Shown: positions 37,091-47,156, counted from the stretch's first letter. The stretch is 64,000 nucleotides of DNA from Pseudomonadota bacterium (GCA_020160755.1 JAIUPN010000001.1:558001-622000); one strand, 5' to 3'. Notes: generated from the sequence alone by a model not told the origin. Program-made: numbers and translations.

Positions 37091-38248
37091 TCAGGAAACG
37101 TCGGGTTCGGTCTTTGGTCGCAATGTATTGGATCGCACCGCGAAACTGTCCGACCGCCCTTCGACGATGCTGTCGGCCAGCAGATGACCGTCCTTCATTG
37201 CGGCCTCGACCGCATCGCGGCCGAGCGCCCAGTTGACCTCCATCGTCGAGCGCGAGAATTCGAAATCGCGCGCGCCGGTCTGCCATTTGGGCGGTTCGTG
37301 GATCAGCTGGACGACGTTGAGCGCCTTGCAGTCGACCATCTTGCGGACCGCTTTCACCTCGGACAGATCGGCGAATTCGGGCGGCAGCTTCTGCAGCATC
37401 CGGTCGATCAGCCGATGCTCCTTGCGCCGCCGCACCAGCCCGTCCGAAATGCGGCGCGTGCGGCTCGAAAAGCGGATATCCTTTTCGCGCGACCAGGCTT
37501 CCTCGAGGTCGTGCGGCCGCTCGCCGCGCGCAGGGAAGAGGTCAACCTGAAACACCAGCATATCCTCGTTCGCCGCGTCGACGACATGTTCGAGCGGGGT
37601 ATTCGACACGAGTCCGCCGTCCCAATACCATGTGCCGTCGATCTCGACCGGCGGCAGACCGGGCGGCAGCGCGCCCGAAGCGAGGATATGGCGCGCGTCG
37701 AGCGTTTCGAGTTTCGTATCGAAATAGCGAAAATTGCCCGTCTCGACCGCGACCGCACCCACCGACAGGCGCACCTTGCCGTTGTTCACCCGGTCCCAGT
37801 CGACCAGCCGGTCGAGCGTCTGGATCAGCGGCGTGGTGTCGTAGAAGCTCACAGCCTCGGGCGTCTGCCGTGCGGCGAAGGCCGGCGGCGGAAAGCGCGG
37901 GGTGAAAAAGCCCGGCACGCCAAAGGCCATCACCTGCCCCGCCGCCGCCATATGCGTCCACTCGCGCGCCCAGTCGTTGTCGGCGGTCGGCAGCGACGGT
38001 AGCGCCGAAGACACGCCCTCCCAGAATTCGCGCATCTTGCCCACGGCCTGATCGCGCTCGTTCCCGGCGATGATCGCGGCGTTGACCGCGCCGATCGAAA
38101 TCCCCGCCACCCAGTCGAGTTCGATGCCCAGCTCGATCAGCGCCTCATACACCCCCGCCTGAAAAGCCCCCAGCGCGCCGCCGCCTTGCAGGACGAGCAC
38201 GACAAGGTCGGGCAAAGGCAATGCGGCACGGGCGGCGCGGCGGGGCAT
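37091..38248 (-). CDS. Patatin-like phospholipase with DUF3734 domain
   Basis: A 385-residue acyl hydrolase. The patatin domain (about residues 14-215) has the oxyanion loop LQGGGALGAFQAGVYEAL, the nucleophile elbow GISIGA (Ser) and the acid in WDGGLVSNTPLE, forming the Ser-Asp dyad. The C-terminal third, with SREKDIRFSSRTRRI and the end DFEFSRSTMEVNW, matches DUF3734, which is linked to polyhydroxybutyrate metabolism. Start ATG 38248; the frame is open to 38311. Its position immediately upstream of bdhA suggests the two genes act in storage-polymer or lipid turnover. Confidence 0.9.
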   Translation of the reverse strand: MPRRAARAALPLPDLVVLVLQGGGALGAFQAGVYEALIELGIELDWVAGISIGAVNAAIIAGNERDQAVGKMREFWEGVSSALPSLPTADNDWAREWTHMAAAGQVMAFGVPGFFTPRFPPPAFAARQTPEAVSFYDTTPLIQTLDRLVDWDRVNNGKVRLSVGAVAVETGNFRYFDTKLETLDARHILASGALPPGLPPVEIDGTWYWDGGLVSNTPLEHVVDAANEDMLVFQVDLFPARGERPHDLEEAWSREKDIRFSSRTRRISDGLVRRRKEHRLIDRMLQKLPPEFADLSEVKAVRKMVDCKALNVVQLIHEPPKWQTGARDFEFSRSTMEVNWALGRDAVEAAMKDGHLLADSIVEGRSDSFAVRSNTLRPKTEPDVS

Positions 38249-38369
38249 GGACTCGGCAATCCTTGGTTGGAGCTGCCGCGGATTTGTGCACCGCAACAGA
38301 CGCGAATACAAGAGCAGGTGCCGAGAGCCGCCCCGCTTGGAACCATTTCATCTATCGAGGAAATTTGGA

Positions 38370-38397
38370 TTGACCCGCTGCGCGCGCGTCGTAATCT
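38370..38397 (+). promoter_or_regulatory. Possible promoter of the double-glycine leader peptide gene
   Basis: TTGACC, a 16-base spacer and TAATCT form a fair -35/-10 pair 35 bases upstream of the peptide start. The surroundings are more AT-rich than the genome average. No experimental support; the -10 match is weak. Confidence 0.3.
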
Positions 38398-38431
38398 CTA
38401 TTTCCCAATCCATAGAAATGAAGGGTGTTTT

Positions 38432-38611
38432 ATGAACAGCTTCCAACTTCTGACCGACGAAGAGGTTGAACTGGTATCGGGCGGTATCAGACTCGACGAA
38501 TATAAAGGGGGCGACGACATTCGCGACCTCGGCCGAGGGAATTCATCTAGCCCCGCTTTCTGGGCAATGGGGCAAGTAAATTACATGACCGCCTTGATGA
38601 AATATTATTGA
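38432..38611 (+). CDS. Small peptide with bacteriocin-type double-glycine leader
   Basis: A 59-residue ORF from ATG 38432, with AAGGG 6 bases upstream as ribosome site. Residues 1-18 (MNSFQLLTDEEVELVSGG) fit the double-glycine leader pattern of bacteriocins and related secreted peptides, cut after GG by C39-peptidase ABC exporters. The predicted 41-residue core starts IRLDEYKGGDDIRDLG, and its first 15 residues resemble the N-terminus of the zinc metallopeptidase encoded 187 bases downstream (RLDEFDPSENVRDLG). The rest is SSSPAFWAMGQVNYMT and a Tyr-Tyr end, with no cysteines. No C39 exporter or modification enzyme lies in the window. Function unknown; it could be a bacteriocin-like, signalling or protease-linked peptide. 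Confidence 0.65.
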   Translation: MNSFQLLTDEEVELVSGGIRLDEYKGGDDIRDLGRGNSSSPAFWAMGQVNYMTALMKYY

Positions 38612-38619
38612 ACTGAACC

Positions 38620-38654
38620 GGGAGTTGCGCCGCCGCGATAGAGGCGCAACTCCC
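38620..38654 (+). terminator. Perfect 12-bp stem-loop after the leader-peptide gene
   Basis: GGGAGTTGCGCC and GGCGCAACTCCC pair perfectly around an 11-base loop, starting 9 bases after the peptide stop codon. It is followed by C-rich sequence, not a U-run, so it may stop transcription imperfectly or protect the 3' end of the message. Confidence 0.55.
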
Positions 38655-38798
38655 CCCAGCCAAAACGGCGGGCAGTGCGCTGCATATCTGGCACACTGAT
38701 TTTCGGTAAACGCCAATCGTCTGGCCACAGTTTCTTCTTGGAGGAACGGACAACACAATTTAGGCTCCGGCCATCGTCAACATTGATCGGTTTTCCTT

Positions 38799-39689
38799 GT
38801 GCGCCTAGATGAATTTGACCCTAGCGAAAATGTTCGCGACCTCGGTTCAAGCTCGGCGAGAGGCGGTGGCGGCGGCGGCGGACTGCTCCTTGGCCTGCTA
38901 CCGCTTCTGCTCGGCAGGCGTCTCGGTTGCCTCGGAACAGCTTTGATCATTGGCCTCGCTTTCTTTGTCTTCAGTTCGGGCAGCTTCCAACTAGGTGACC
39001 TTACCGGGAGTTCACCCACGCAAGTGAGCGACGGTGGCGACAAGGTTGCGTGCGACAATCAGTCGGAAATGTTCGCATGCCGCGTCCTGCGCTCGACCGA
39101 AGATGTCTGGGGCGGTCTGATCAGCGGTTATCGGAAACCGGTACTCAACTTTTTCAAGGGCCGGAATGAATCGAGGTGCGGCCCCGCTCAATCGGCGATG
39201 GGTCCCTTCTATTGCCCAGCCGACCAGGGCATCTATCTCGATACCGATTTCTTCGGCGAGCTCGATCAGAAATTCGGCGCTGCGGGCGATGCAGCGCAAG
39301 CCTATGTCATCGCGCACGAGGTCGGCCATCATATCCAGACAATCAGTGGCATTTCGGATCAGGTTCGCCGTGCCCAAGGACGTGCGTCGCAGGCTGAGGG
39401 CAATGCGTTGCAAGTTCGCATGGAATTGCAGGCCGACTGCTATGCCGGGGTATGGGCCGCACGCGCCCGCACGCCCAGCGGCCAGCCGGTCATGGAAGCG
39501 GGCGATATGGAAGAGGCGATGCGCGCCGCCAACGCAATCGGCGACGATACCTTGATGCGTTCGGCGGGCCAGCGGCCGGTGCCCGAAAGCTTTACTCACG
39601 GCACGAGCGAGCAACGCATGAGCTGGCTGCGCCGCGGCCTGCAATCGGGGGATCCGCGCCAGTGCGACGCGTTCGGTTCGAATATCTGA
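38799..39689 (+). CDS. Neutral zinc metallopeptidase (PF04228, YpfJ/KPN_02809 family)
   Basis: A 296-residue membrane-anchored peptidase. The N-terminus RLDEFDPSENVRDLG is followed by a Gly-rich stretch and one or two hydrophobic helices (about residues 28-65). The rest faces outward, with the zinc site VIAHEVGHHIQ (His173, Glu174, His177) and a third-ligand region ELQADCYAGVWAARA (Glu209). Start: the only in-frame candidate near the N-terminus is GTG 38799, because a TGA lies at 38784; no ribosome site is evident. The upstream gene encodes a peptide whose core copies this N-terminus. The 3' end overlaps the next gene by 28 bases. Confidence 0.88.
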   Translation: MRLDEFDPSENVRDLGSSSARGGGGGGGLLLGLLPLLLGRRLGCLGTALIIGLAFFVFSSGSFQLGDLTGSSPTQVSDGGDKVACDNQSEMFACRVLRSTEDVWGGLISGYRKPVLNFFKGRNESRCGPAQSAMGPFYCPADQGIYLDTDFFGELDQKFGAAGDAAQAYVIAHEVGHHIQTISGISDQVRRAQGRASQAEGNALQVRMELQADCYAGVWAARARTPSGQPVMEAGDMEEAMRAANAIGDDTLMRSAGQRPVPESFTHGTSEQRMSWLRRGLQSGDPRQCDAFGSNI

Positions 39690-40945
39690 CGGCGGCGCTT
39701 GCGGCGGTCCTCGCCGCGGCGCCCGCATCGGCCGAAACCCTCTATATCCAGACCGGGCGACTGATCGACGGGGTGTCGAACGAGGTCCGCACCGGCCAAT
39801 GCATCACCATCGAGGCCGAGCGCATCAAGATCGTCGCGCCATGTGGCAAGACACCCGAAGGCGCTACACGGATCGACTGGTCCGCCTACACCGTCCTTCC
39901 CGGTCTGATCGATCTCCACACGCATCTCGCCGACCTCGGCCAGAGCGCCGACCTCGCGGCACCGATGAAGGCGTCGCCCGCCGAAACCGCGCTCGTCGGC
40001 GCGCGCAACGCGCGTGTCACGCTCGAAGCGGGCTTCACCAGCGTGCGCGACGTCGGCACCTATCGCGGGCTGACCGACGTCACGCTGCGCAATGCGATCG
40101 AGCGCGGCGACGTGCCGGGCCCGCGCATGTGGGTCGCCGGCGCTTACCTGACGATCCCGAAGGGCGGCGGCGAACTCAACGGCGTCGTCCCGAACGAGGA
40201 ACTGCCCGCCGACATGCGGCTCGGTGTCGCGGCGACGCCCGAAGAGGCGGCGGCAAAGACAACCTACCTGCTCGACCATGGCGCCGACTTCATCAAGACG
40301 ATCGCGACCGGCGCGGTGCTTGCGATCGGCACCGAACCCGGCGCGCCCGAACTCACGCCCGAACAGCTGCGCGCGATCGTAAAAGTCGCCCATGCCCGCG
40401 GCAAGAAGGTCACAGCGCATGCCCATGGTGCGATCGGGATTCAGAACGCGATCAACGCGGGGGTCGACAGCATAGAACACGCCAGCCTCGCCGACGAGGC
40501 GACTCTCCAGCTCGCGAAAAAGCATGGCACCTGGCTCGCGATGGACATCTATAACGGCAGCTATATCGACGAGGTCGGCACGAAAGAGGGCTGGCCCGAA
40601 GAATATCTGCGCAAGAATCGCGAGACGACCGACGCGCAGCGCGCCGCGTTCCGCCGCGCGGTCGAGCTGGGCGTCAACATCGGCTATGCAACCGACGCCG
40701 GCGTCTATCCGCACGGGCTCAACGCGCGCCAGTTCTGCAACATGGTCAAATACGGGATGACTCCGATGCAGGCGATCCGGTCGGCCACCGGCCGCGCCGC
40801 CGAGGAAATGGGCCGTACCGACGTCGGCGCGATCGTGCCCGGCCGCTATGCCGATTTCGTCGCGGTGAAGGCCGATCCGCTCGCCGACATCGCCGTCCTC
40901 GAAAAAATCGACCATGTGATGAAGGGCGGCGTGCTGGTGCGATAG
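39662..40945 (+). CDS. Secreted amidohydrolase (imidazolonepropionase-like)
   Basis: About 427 residues from GTG 39662, which gives a good signal peptide (cleavage near APASA-ET). The metal site is complete: LPGLIDLHTHLADL, the probable carbamylated lysine in FIKTIATGAV, histidines in VTAHAHGAIG and SIEHASLAD, and the aspartate in GYATDAGVYPHG. This is the pattern of the Xaa-Pro dipeptidase/organic-amide branch of amidohydrolases. The start overlaps the metallopeptidase gene by 28 bases; the frame is open upstream to 39452, but those residues are not family-like. Likely a periplasmic peptidase. Confidence 0.85.
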   Translation: MRRVRFEYLTAALAAVLAAAPASAETLYIQTGRLIDGVSNEVRTGQCITIEAERIKIVAPCGKTPEGATRIDWSAYTVLPGLIDLHTHLADLGQSADLAAPMKASPAETALVGARNARVTLEAGFTSVRDVGTYRGLTDVTLRNAIERGDVPGPRMWVAGAYLTIPKGGGELNGVVPNEELPADMRLGVAATPEEAAAKTTYLLDHGADFIKTIATGAVLAIGTEPGAPELTPEQLRAIVKVAHARGKKVTAHAHGAIGIQNAINAGVDSIEHASLADEATLQLAKKHGTWLAMDIYNGSYIDEVGTKEGWPEEYLRKNRETTDAQRAAFRRAVELGVNIGYATDAGVYPHGLNARQFCNMVKYGMTPMQAIRSATGRAAEEMGRTDVGAIVPGRYADFVAVKADPLADIAVLEKIDHVMKGGVLVR

Positions 40946-40951
40946 CGCGCC

Positions 40952-41653
40952 TTAAAGCTTGCCGCTCCGCGCCGCGGCGTGCACCTCGGCGCGCTCGAGC
41001 AACAGCGCCAGATCCTCTCGGCTGATATCGAAGGTTTCGCCAAGGTCATCGAGCGCCTTGTCGATATCGTCCATCGACAATCCCGACGCCGGCGCGGGCG
41101 GAAGCGCCTTGCCTTCGACGGGCTGTGCGCGGTGGGGATAGCTGTGCCCCGAAAAGCGATGGAACAGCCAGCCGATCGAAACCAGCAGCAGCGAGTTGAC
41201 GAGCACGACGAACAGGAACTCGACGACATGCGCGGACAAAAGCGCATAGCCACCGAGGACTGCGCTGAGCGCCGCGGCGCCGCCGGGCGGATGCAGGCAG
41301 CGCAGCAGCGACATCGTCAGGATCGCCAGCGAAACGGCCACGGCTGCGGCAATTGCAGGATCGGGAACAAGCTGCGCGACCACGGTGCCGACGAACGCCG
41401 AAACGAAATTGCCCCCCGCAATTGACCATGGCTGGGCGAGCGGGCTGGCGGGAACCGCGAACAACAGCACCGCTGACGCGCCCATCGGCGCGACGATCCA
41501 CGGGATCGACGAGGGGAACAGCGCGACGCAGGACAGGCCGACAAAACCGATCCCCAGCACCGCCCCGACACTCGCGATCACGCGGTCGCGCAGACTCGCC
41601 CCCGCGAGCAGGGGAACGAACAAGCGGGTGCTGTTCAACAGGGCGCGGAACAT
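40952..41653 (-). CDS. HPP family membrane protein
   Basis: A 233-residue protein with about four membrane helices. The HPP signature LRCLHPPGGAAALSAVLGG and the preceding PWIVAPMGASAVLLFAVPASPLAQPW are clear; a soluble C-terminal tail of about 70 residues follows (DDIDKALDDLGETFDISRED). Some HPP proteins transport nitrite in plastids and cyanobacteria; most bacterial members are uncharacterised. The start is ATG 41653. Convergent with the amidohydrolase gene. Confidence 0.9.
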   Translation of the reverse strand: MFRALLNSTRLFVPLLAGASLRDRVIASVGAVLGIGFVGLSCVALFPSSIPWIVAPMGASAVLLFAVPASPLAQPWSIAGGNFVSAFVGTVVAQLVPDPAIAAAVAVSLAILTMSLLRCLHPPGGAAALSAVLGGYALLSAHVVEFLFVVLVNSLLLVSIGWLFHRFSGHSYPHRAQPVEGKALPPAPASGLSMDDIDKALDDLGETFDISREDLALLLERAEVHAAARSGKL

Positions 41654-41827
41654 CAATTACCTTTTCGCTGCACGACCGGCCCGATGCGACCTTTGGAGCC
41701 GGCGGGCCAGAGAGGTTTATTTGCGCGTCCGCAAGCCAGAATATCGCGGGGCCGACCGACGGGGCAGGATCGTGAACCGGAAAAGGTTCGTCCTTGAACC
41801 GGCGCGCGGCATCGCTAAACCGCTTTC

Positions 41828-43894
41828 ATGCGAAACCACATCCTTTGCAGCGCGATCGCGCTCGCCACCGCCCTCTCCACCCCCGCCTTCGCCCGGCCGA
41901 TGACCGAGGTCGACCTTGCGACCTTGAAGCGCGTCGCGGCGCCGACCGCATCGCCCGACGGGCGCTGGGTCGTGTTCCAGATGACCGAAACCGAGGGCGA
42001 AACGTACAAGCGCTCGACCGGCCTGTGGCTCGTCGACCGCAATTCAAAGGACGCAAAGCCCGTCGCCATCGCCGACACCACGGGAAAGAATGAAACCGCC
42101 CCCGCCTTCGACAAGGACGGCATCCTCTATTTCCTTTCGAACGCCTCGGGCAAAAGCCAGGTCTGGCGCGTCGATCCCAAGACCGGCGGCGCGGCAACGC
42201 AGGTGACCGACACCAAGGCCGATGTATCGGGCTTCAGGATTTCGCCAGACGCGGCGAAGCTGCTCGCATGGGGCGACATCGCACGCGAATGCACCGACTT
42301 CGGTTGCGACGCCAAGGACAAGGGCGCGCTCACCGGCCCCGGCAGCGGCCGCCTTTACAAGGATGGCGCGGGCTTCGTCCGCCACTGGGACGAGTGGGAA
42401 ACCCCCGGCACTTACAGCCGCCCCTTTGTCTTCAATCTCGCAGGCGGCAAGGCGACCACCGCGCGCGCCGTCGATGCGGGCCTGACCGGCGACAGCCCGT
42501 CGAAGCCCTTCGGCGGCGGCGAGGAACTCGCGTGGGGCGCCGACAGCCGCACCGTCTTCTTCACGCTGCGCAAGGCCGACCGGAACGAACCGATGTCGAC
42601 CAATCTCGATATCTATAGCTGGCTGGTCGACAGCCGGATGATGCCGACGAACCTGACGCAGGACAATCAGGCGACCGACACCCTGCCCACCCCCTCACCC
42701 GACGGCAAATGGCTTGCCTATGCCGCGATGGCACGCCCCGGCTATGAGGCCGACCGGCAGGTGCTGATGCTCCGCAACCTCGAGAATGGCGAGACGAAGA
42801 AGCTGACCGACGCGTGGGACCGCTCGGTCGCATCGATCGCCTGGGCGCCCGACGGCAAGTCGCTCTATGTGACCGCGCAGGACACGCTCGAGCATCCGGT
42901 GTTCCGTGTCGACGCCGCGACGGGGAAGGTCGAGAAGCTGAAAGCGACGACCGAAGCCTTCGACGGCAATATCGGCGACGTCACCCCGCTGCCCGGCGGC
43001 GCTTTGCTCTATTCGCGCAACAGCGCACTCGCGCCGACCGATCTGTTCGTCCGCGATGCGAAGGGCAAGGTGAAGCAGATCACCGCGGTCAACGCCGCAC
43101 GCCTCGCCGAGTTCGATCCGGTCGAACTCGATCGCATCCAGTTCGCGGGCGCGAACGGCGACAAGGTGTGGGGCATGATCGTCAAGCCCGTCAGTCCGGT
43201 GCAGAAGCTGCCGGTCGCCTTCATCGTCCATGGCGGTCCGCAGGGCAGTTTCGGCAACAGCTGGTCGACGCGCTGGAACCCGCGCGTCTTCGCGCAGCAG
43301 GGCTATGGCGTCGTCACCGTCGATTTCCACGGCTCGACCGGCTACGGTCAGGCCTTCACCGACAGCATCAACAAGGATTGGGGCGGCAAGCCGCTCGAGG
43401 ATCTGAAGCTTGGCCTCGCCGCAGCGGGCAAGCAGGATGCGCAGCTCGACCTGAATAACGCCTGTGCGCTCGGCGCCTCGTACGGCGGCTATATGATGAA
43501 CTGGATCGCGGGCCAATGGACCGACGGTTTCAAATGCCTCGTCCAGCACGACGGCGTCTTCGACCTGCGCGCGATGGCGTTCGAGACCGAGGAATTGTGG
43601 TTCGACGAATGGGATCATGGCGGCCCCTGGTGGGAACGTACCGACCCCGAAAAGTGGAACCCGGTGAATCATGTGACCAAGTGGAAGACCCCGATGCTGG
43701 TGATCACCAGCGAGAAGGATTTCCGCATCCCTTACAGCCAGGGTCTCGCCGCCTTCACCGCGCTCCAGCGCCGCAACATTCCGTCGGAGCTGCTCGTGTT
43801 TCCTGACGAAAACCACTGGGTGCTGAAGGGTGCGAACAGCGTCCAGTGGCACCAGACGGTGTTCAACTGGCTGGGCAGCCACCTCAAAAAATAA
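41828..43894 (+). CDS. S9 family prolyl oligopeptidase-type peptidase
   Basis: A 688-residue exported peptidase with a signal peptide (residues 1-22, ending AFA). The N-terminal half is a beta-propeller with repeated SPDGRW/SPDGKW/APDGKS blades. The C-terminal alpha/beta-hydrolase domain carries GASYGGYM (Ser551), EKDFRIPY (Asp631) and ENHWVL (His663) as the catalytic triad. This matches the acylaminoacyl-peptidase/dipeptidyl-peptidase-5 branch, which releases short peptides in the periplasm. A hairpin follows the stop codon. Confidence 0.93.
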   Translation: MRNHILCSAIALATALSTPAFARPMTEVDLATLKRVAAPTASPDGRWVVFQMTETEGETYKRSTGLWLVDRNSKDAKPVAIADTTGKNETAPAFDKDGILYFLSNASGKSQVWRVDPKTGGAATQVTDTKADVSGFRISPDAAKLLAWGDIARECTDFGCDAKDKGALTGPGSGRLYKDGAGFVRHWDEWETPGTYSRPFVFNLAGGKATTARAVDAGLTGDSPSKPFGGGEELAWGADSRTVFFTLRKADRNEPMSTNLDIYSWLVDSRMMPTNLTQDNQATDTLPTPSPDGKWLAYAAMARPGYEADRQVLMLRNLENGETKKLTDAWDRSVASIAWAPDGKSLYVTAQDTLEHPVFRVDAATGKVEKLKATTEAFDGNIGDVTPLPGGALLYSRNSALAPTDLFVRDAKGKVKQITAVNAARLAEFDPVELDRIQFAGANGDKVWGMIVKPVSPVQKLPVAFIVHGGPQGSFGNSWSTRWNPRVFAQQGYGVVTVDFHGSTGYGQAFTDSINKDWGGKPLEDLKLGLAAAGKQDAQLDLNNACALGASYGGYMMNWIAGQWTDGFKCLVQHDGVFDLRAMAFETEELWFDEWDHGGPWWERTDPEKWNPVNHVTKWKTPMLVITSEKDFRIPYSQGLAAFTALQRRNIPSELLVFPDENHWVLKGANSVQWHQTVFNWLGSHLKK

Positions 43895-43901
43895 TGACGA
43901 C

Positions 43902-43927
43902 AGGGGGCGTGGGCAACCGCGCCCCCT
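43902..43927 (+). terminator. Stem-loop between the S9 peptidase gene and valS
   Basis: AGGGGGCG and CGCCCCCT pair as an 8-bp stem around a 10-base loop, 8 bases after the peptidase stop. There is no U-run. It is terminator-like and separates the peptidase message from valS. Confidence 0.4.
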
Positions 43928-43964
43928 TGCCGCCTCGCCCCCCGGCTGGCAAAGGCGCCCGGCT

Positions 43965-46658
43965 ATGCCGATGGAAAAAACATTCGATCCCGCCGCTATC
44001 GAGGCGAAATGGGCCCATGAATGGGAAAGCCGCGGGCTGTTTCGCCCGGCGCGTCCCGATGCGACACCCTTCACGATCGTCAACCCGCCGCCGAACGTCA
44101 CCGGCGCGCTGCACATCGGTCACGCGCTCGACAACACGTTGCAGGACGTGCTCGTGCGTTACGAGCGCCTGCGCGGCAAGGATGCGCTATGGGTCGTCGG
44201 CATGGACCATGCCGGGATCGCGACCCAGATGGTGGTCGAGCGCCAGCTCGAAGCGCGGCAGGACAAGCGCACCAATTACAGCCGCGAAGATTTCATCGAC
44301 AAGGTCTGGCAGTGGAAGGCCGAAAGCGGTGGCCAGATCACCGGCCAGCTCCGCCGCCTCGGCTGCTCGATGGACTGGTCGCGCGAGCAGTTCACGATGG
44401 ACCCGCATTTCACCGAGGCCGTGGTCAAGGTGTTCGTCGACCTGCACAAAAAGGGTCTGATCTACCGCGACAAAAGGCTGGTGAACTGGGACCCGAAGCT
44501 CAAGACCGCGATTTCGGACCTCGAGGTCGAGACGCACGAGGTGCAGGGCGGCTTCTGGCACTTCAAATATCCGCTCGCCGACGGCGTCACGCTCGACGAC
44601 GGCCGCGATTATATCGAGGTCGCGACGACGCGCCCCGAAACGATGCTCGCCGACATGGCGGTCGCGGTGCACCCCGACGATGCACGTTACAAGAGCGTGA
44701 TCGGCAAGGATATCCTCCAGCCGATCACCGGCCGCCGCTTCAAGGTTGTCGCCGACGAACATGCCGACCCCGAACTGGGGTCGGGCGCGGTGAAGATCAC
44801 GCCGGGACATGACTTCAACGATTTCGACGTCGGCAAGCGCGCGGGGTTCAAGCCCGGCGAGATGCTCAACATGCTCGACGGCGATGCGAACGTCATCCAG
44901 ACCGCCGACGGACTGATCCCGCAAGAATATCTCGGCCTCCACCGCTTCAAGCGCGACGGGATCGACGGCGCGCGCGAACTGGTCGTGACGCGGATGAAGG
45001 AAGCGGGCTTACTGATCCCGCACGTCATGACGTCAAAGGACGGCGACATCGTCGAGCATGACGCCGAGCCGCGCACGATCCAGACCCCGTTCGGCGACCG
45101 CGGCGGCGTGGTGATCGAGCCATGGCTGACCGATCAATGGTATGTCGACGCCGAAACGCTGGCGCAGCCGCCGATGGCGGCGGTGCGCGACGGCCGCATC
45201 AACATCGTCCCCAAGACGTGGGAAAAGACCTTCTTCAACTGGATGGAGAATATCCAGCCCTGGTGCGTCTCGCGCCAGCTTTGGTGGGGCCACCGGATCC
45301 CGGCGTGGTATGCCGAGGACGGCAGCATCTTCGTCGCCGAGACCGAAGAGGAAGCGCAGGAACAGGCTGGTGCAAGCGTCGCTTTGACCCGCGATGAGGA
45401 CGTCCTCGACACCTGGTTCTCCTCTGCGCTCTGGCCCTTCGCGACGCTCGGCTGGCCGGAGAACACCGAGCTGCTCCGCCGCCACTATCCCAACGACGTG
45501 CTCATCTCGGGCTTCGACATCCTCTTCTTCTGGGATGCGCGCATGGCGATGCAGGGCATGGAGTTCATGGGCGACGTGCCGTGGAAGACGCTTTATCTCC
45601 ACGGCCTCGTCCGCGCACCCGATGGCGCGAAGATGTCGAAGTCGAAGGGCAATGTCGTCGACCCGCTCGGGCTGATCGACCAATATGGCGCCGACGCGCT
45701 GCGCTTCTTCATGTCGGCGATGGAAAGCCAGGGCCGCGACATCAAGATGGATGACGCGCGCCTTGCGGGCTATCGCAACTTCGCGACCAAGCTCTGGAAC
45801 GCCGCGCGTTTCTGCGAAGCGAATGGCATTTCGGCGTCGACCAGCTTCGAAGCACCCGCAGCGAGCCTGCCCGTCAACCGCTGGATCATCGGCGAGGTTG
45901 CCGCGACCGTCACCGCGATGGAGACGGCCTTCGCCGCGTACCGCTTCGACGAAGCCGCGAACGCGATCTACAGCTTTGCCTGGGACCGCTTCTGCGACTG
46001 GTATCTCGAACTGATCAAGGGCGCGATCGACGACGAGACGAAGGCCGTCGCCGGCTGGGTGCTCGACCAGATCCTCGTCATGCTCCACCCCTTCATGCCC
46101 TTCATCACCGAAGAGCTGTGGACCGGGCTTGGCGACCGCGCCGACTATCCGCTGATTACTGCCAAGTGGCCGGCGCCGGCCGCCGCGCGCGATGCCGATG
46201 CCAGCGCCGACATCGACTGGCTGATCAGGCTCGTCAGCGAGCTGCGCACCGCCAAGGCCGAGCTCGGCCTGCCGCCGGGCGCGCGCCTGACCGCGCATTT
46301 CCCGGCCTCGCTCAAGGCTCGTACCGACAAGCTGTCGGCGCAGCTCGACCGCCTTGCACGCCTCGAAGCGATCAGCTTCGACCCCGCGCCCGCGGGTGCC
46401 TCGGCGCAGCTCGTCGTCGAGGGCGAGACGATCACCGTTCCGCTCGAAGGCGTGATCGACATCGCCGCCGAACGCGACCGCCTGACCAAGGCACTCGCCG
46501 CAGCAGTCAAGGAACGCGACGGTCTCGCGGGACGCCTGAACAACCCGTCGTTCGTCGAGCGCGCCAAGCCCGAAGCGGTCGAAAAGGCACGCGCCGACCA
46601 TGCGGCGAAGGAAGCCGAGGCCGATCGCCTGACCGCCGCACTGGCGCGGCTGGGGTGA
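43965..46658 (+). CDS. valS: Valyl-tRNA synthetase
   Basis: An 897-residue class I aminoacyl-tRNA synthetase. HIGH is at residues 50-53 ([14 protein letters not shown]) and KMSKS at 556-560 ([14 protein letters not shown]). The editing domain includes [18 protein letters not shown]. The C-terminal coiled coil ([20 protein letters not shown] onward) is typical of ValS and separates it from isoleucyl- and leucyl-tRNA synthetases. Start ATG 43965; a second ATG two codons on is possible. The stop overlaps the next ATG by one base (TGATG). Confidence 0.97.
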   Translation: MPMEKTFDPAAIEAKWAHEWESRGLFRPARPDATPFTIVNPPPNVTGALHIGHALDNTLQDVLVRYERLRGKDALWVVGMDHAGIATQMVVERQLEARQDKRTNYSREDFIDKVWQWKAESGGQITGQLRRLGCSMDWSREQFTMDPHFTEAVVKVFVDLHKKGLIYRDKRLVNWDPKLKTAISDLEVETHEVQGGFWHFKYPLADGVTLDDGRDYIEVATTRPETMLADMAVAVHPDDARYKSVIGKDILQPITGRRFKVVADEHADPELGSGAVKITPGHDFNDFDVGKRAGFKPGEMLNMLDGDANVIQTADGLIPQEYLGLHRFKRDGIDGARELVVTRMKEAGLLIPHVMTSKDGDIVEHDAEPRTIQTPFGDRGGVVIEPWLTDQWYVDAETLAQPPMAAVRDGRINIVPKTWEKTFFNWMENIQPWCVSRQLWWGHRIPAWYAEDGSIFVAETEEEAQEQAGASVALTRDEDVLDTWFSSALWPFATLGWPENTELLRRHYPNDVLISGFDILFFWDARMAMQGMEFMGDVPWKTLYLHGLVRAPDGAKMSKSKGNVVDPLGLIDQYGADALRFFMSAMESQGRDIKMDDARLAGYRNFATKLWNAARFCEANGISASTSFEAPAASLPVNRWIIGEVAATVTAMETAFAAYRFDEAANAIYSFAWDRFCDWYLELIKGAIDDETKAVAGWVLDQILVMLHPFMPFITEELWTGLGDRADYPLITAKWPAPAAARDADASADIDWLIRLVSELRTAKAELGLPPGARLTAHFPASLKARTDKLSAQLDRLARLEAISFDPAPAGASAQLVVEGETITVPLEGVIDIAAERDRLTKALAAAVKERDGLAGRLNNPSFVERAKPEAVEKARADHAAKEAEADRLTAALARLG

Positions 46659-47143
46659 TGCGCGGCTGGCGGGTTTCATTTCTGGCAACGACGCTGCTTT
46701 TCGCTGCGCCATTGCCAGCGAATGAAGCCACCCCGCACACCCCCGCCACCGGCAGCGCCGAGCGCAACGCGATCCTCGACACGCTGCGCTCGCACCCCGA
46801 TTTCCGCTTGACCTTTCGCCATCTCCGAGTGTGGCACGACGGCGATCGCGCGATCGCCTATGCCGAGGGCGACAATGGCGCGATCGGCGGCTTCAAGATC
46901 ATCCTGACGCGCGACGGCACGGCGGGCTGGCGCAGCGTCTGGGGCGAAGGCGACGGCGGCAGCGACAGCTGCGCCGCCGGCGCGCGTCACTATCGATGGG
47001 CGCTGACGCTGATCCGCTCCTATCATGTTGTCCCTGACCGCCTGTTCCCGGGCGTTACCAAACAAACACGCGCGTTCGAACGCATGGCGAAGGGCGATCC
47101 CGAGCTCCAGTGTACGGGCGACCTCGAAGGCGGCCCGGAATGA
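46658..47143 (+). CDS. Hypothetical secreted protein, coupled to valS
   Basis: A 161-residue protein with a signal peptide (residues 1-20, ending PLPA). The mature part is acidic to neutral, contains FRLTFRHLRVWHDGDRAIAYAEGDNGAIGGFK and one late pair of cysteines (Cys near 109 and 153), which may form a disulfide. I do not recognise the family. The start overlaps the valS stop by one base, so it is probably translated by re-initiation. Confidence 0.75.
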   Translation: MRGWRVSFLATTLLFAAPLPANEATPHTPATGSAERNAILDTLRSHPDFRLTFRHLRVWHDGDRAIAYAEGDNGAIGGFKIILTRDGTAGWRSVWGEGDGGSDSCAAGARHYRWALTLIRSYHVVPDRLFPGVTKQTRAFERMAKGDPELQCTGDLEGGPE

Positions 47144-47156
47144 CGGCGTATCCGAG

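Noticed and set aside
38418..38435. Five-codon mini-ORF overlapping the leader peptide start by 4 bases
   Set aside because: It could be a translational coupler, but it occupies the ribosome site of the peptide gene and is too short to distinguish from chance.
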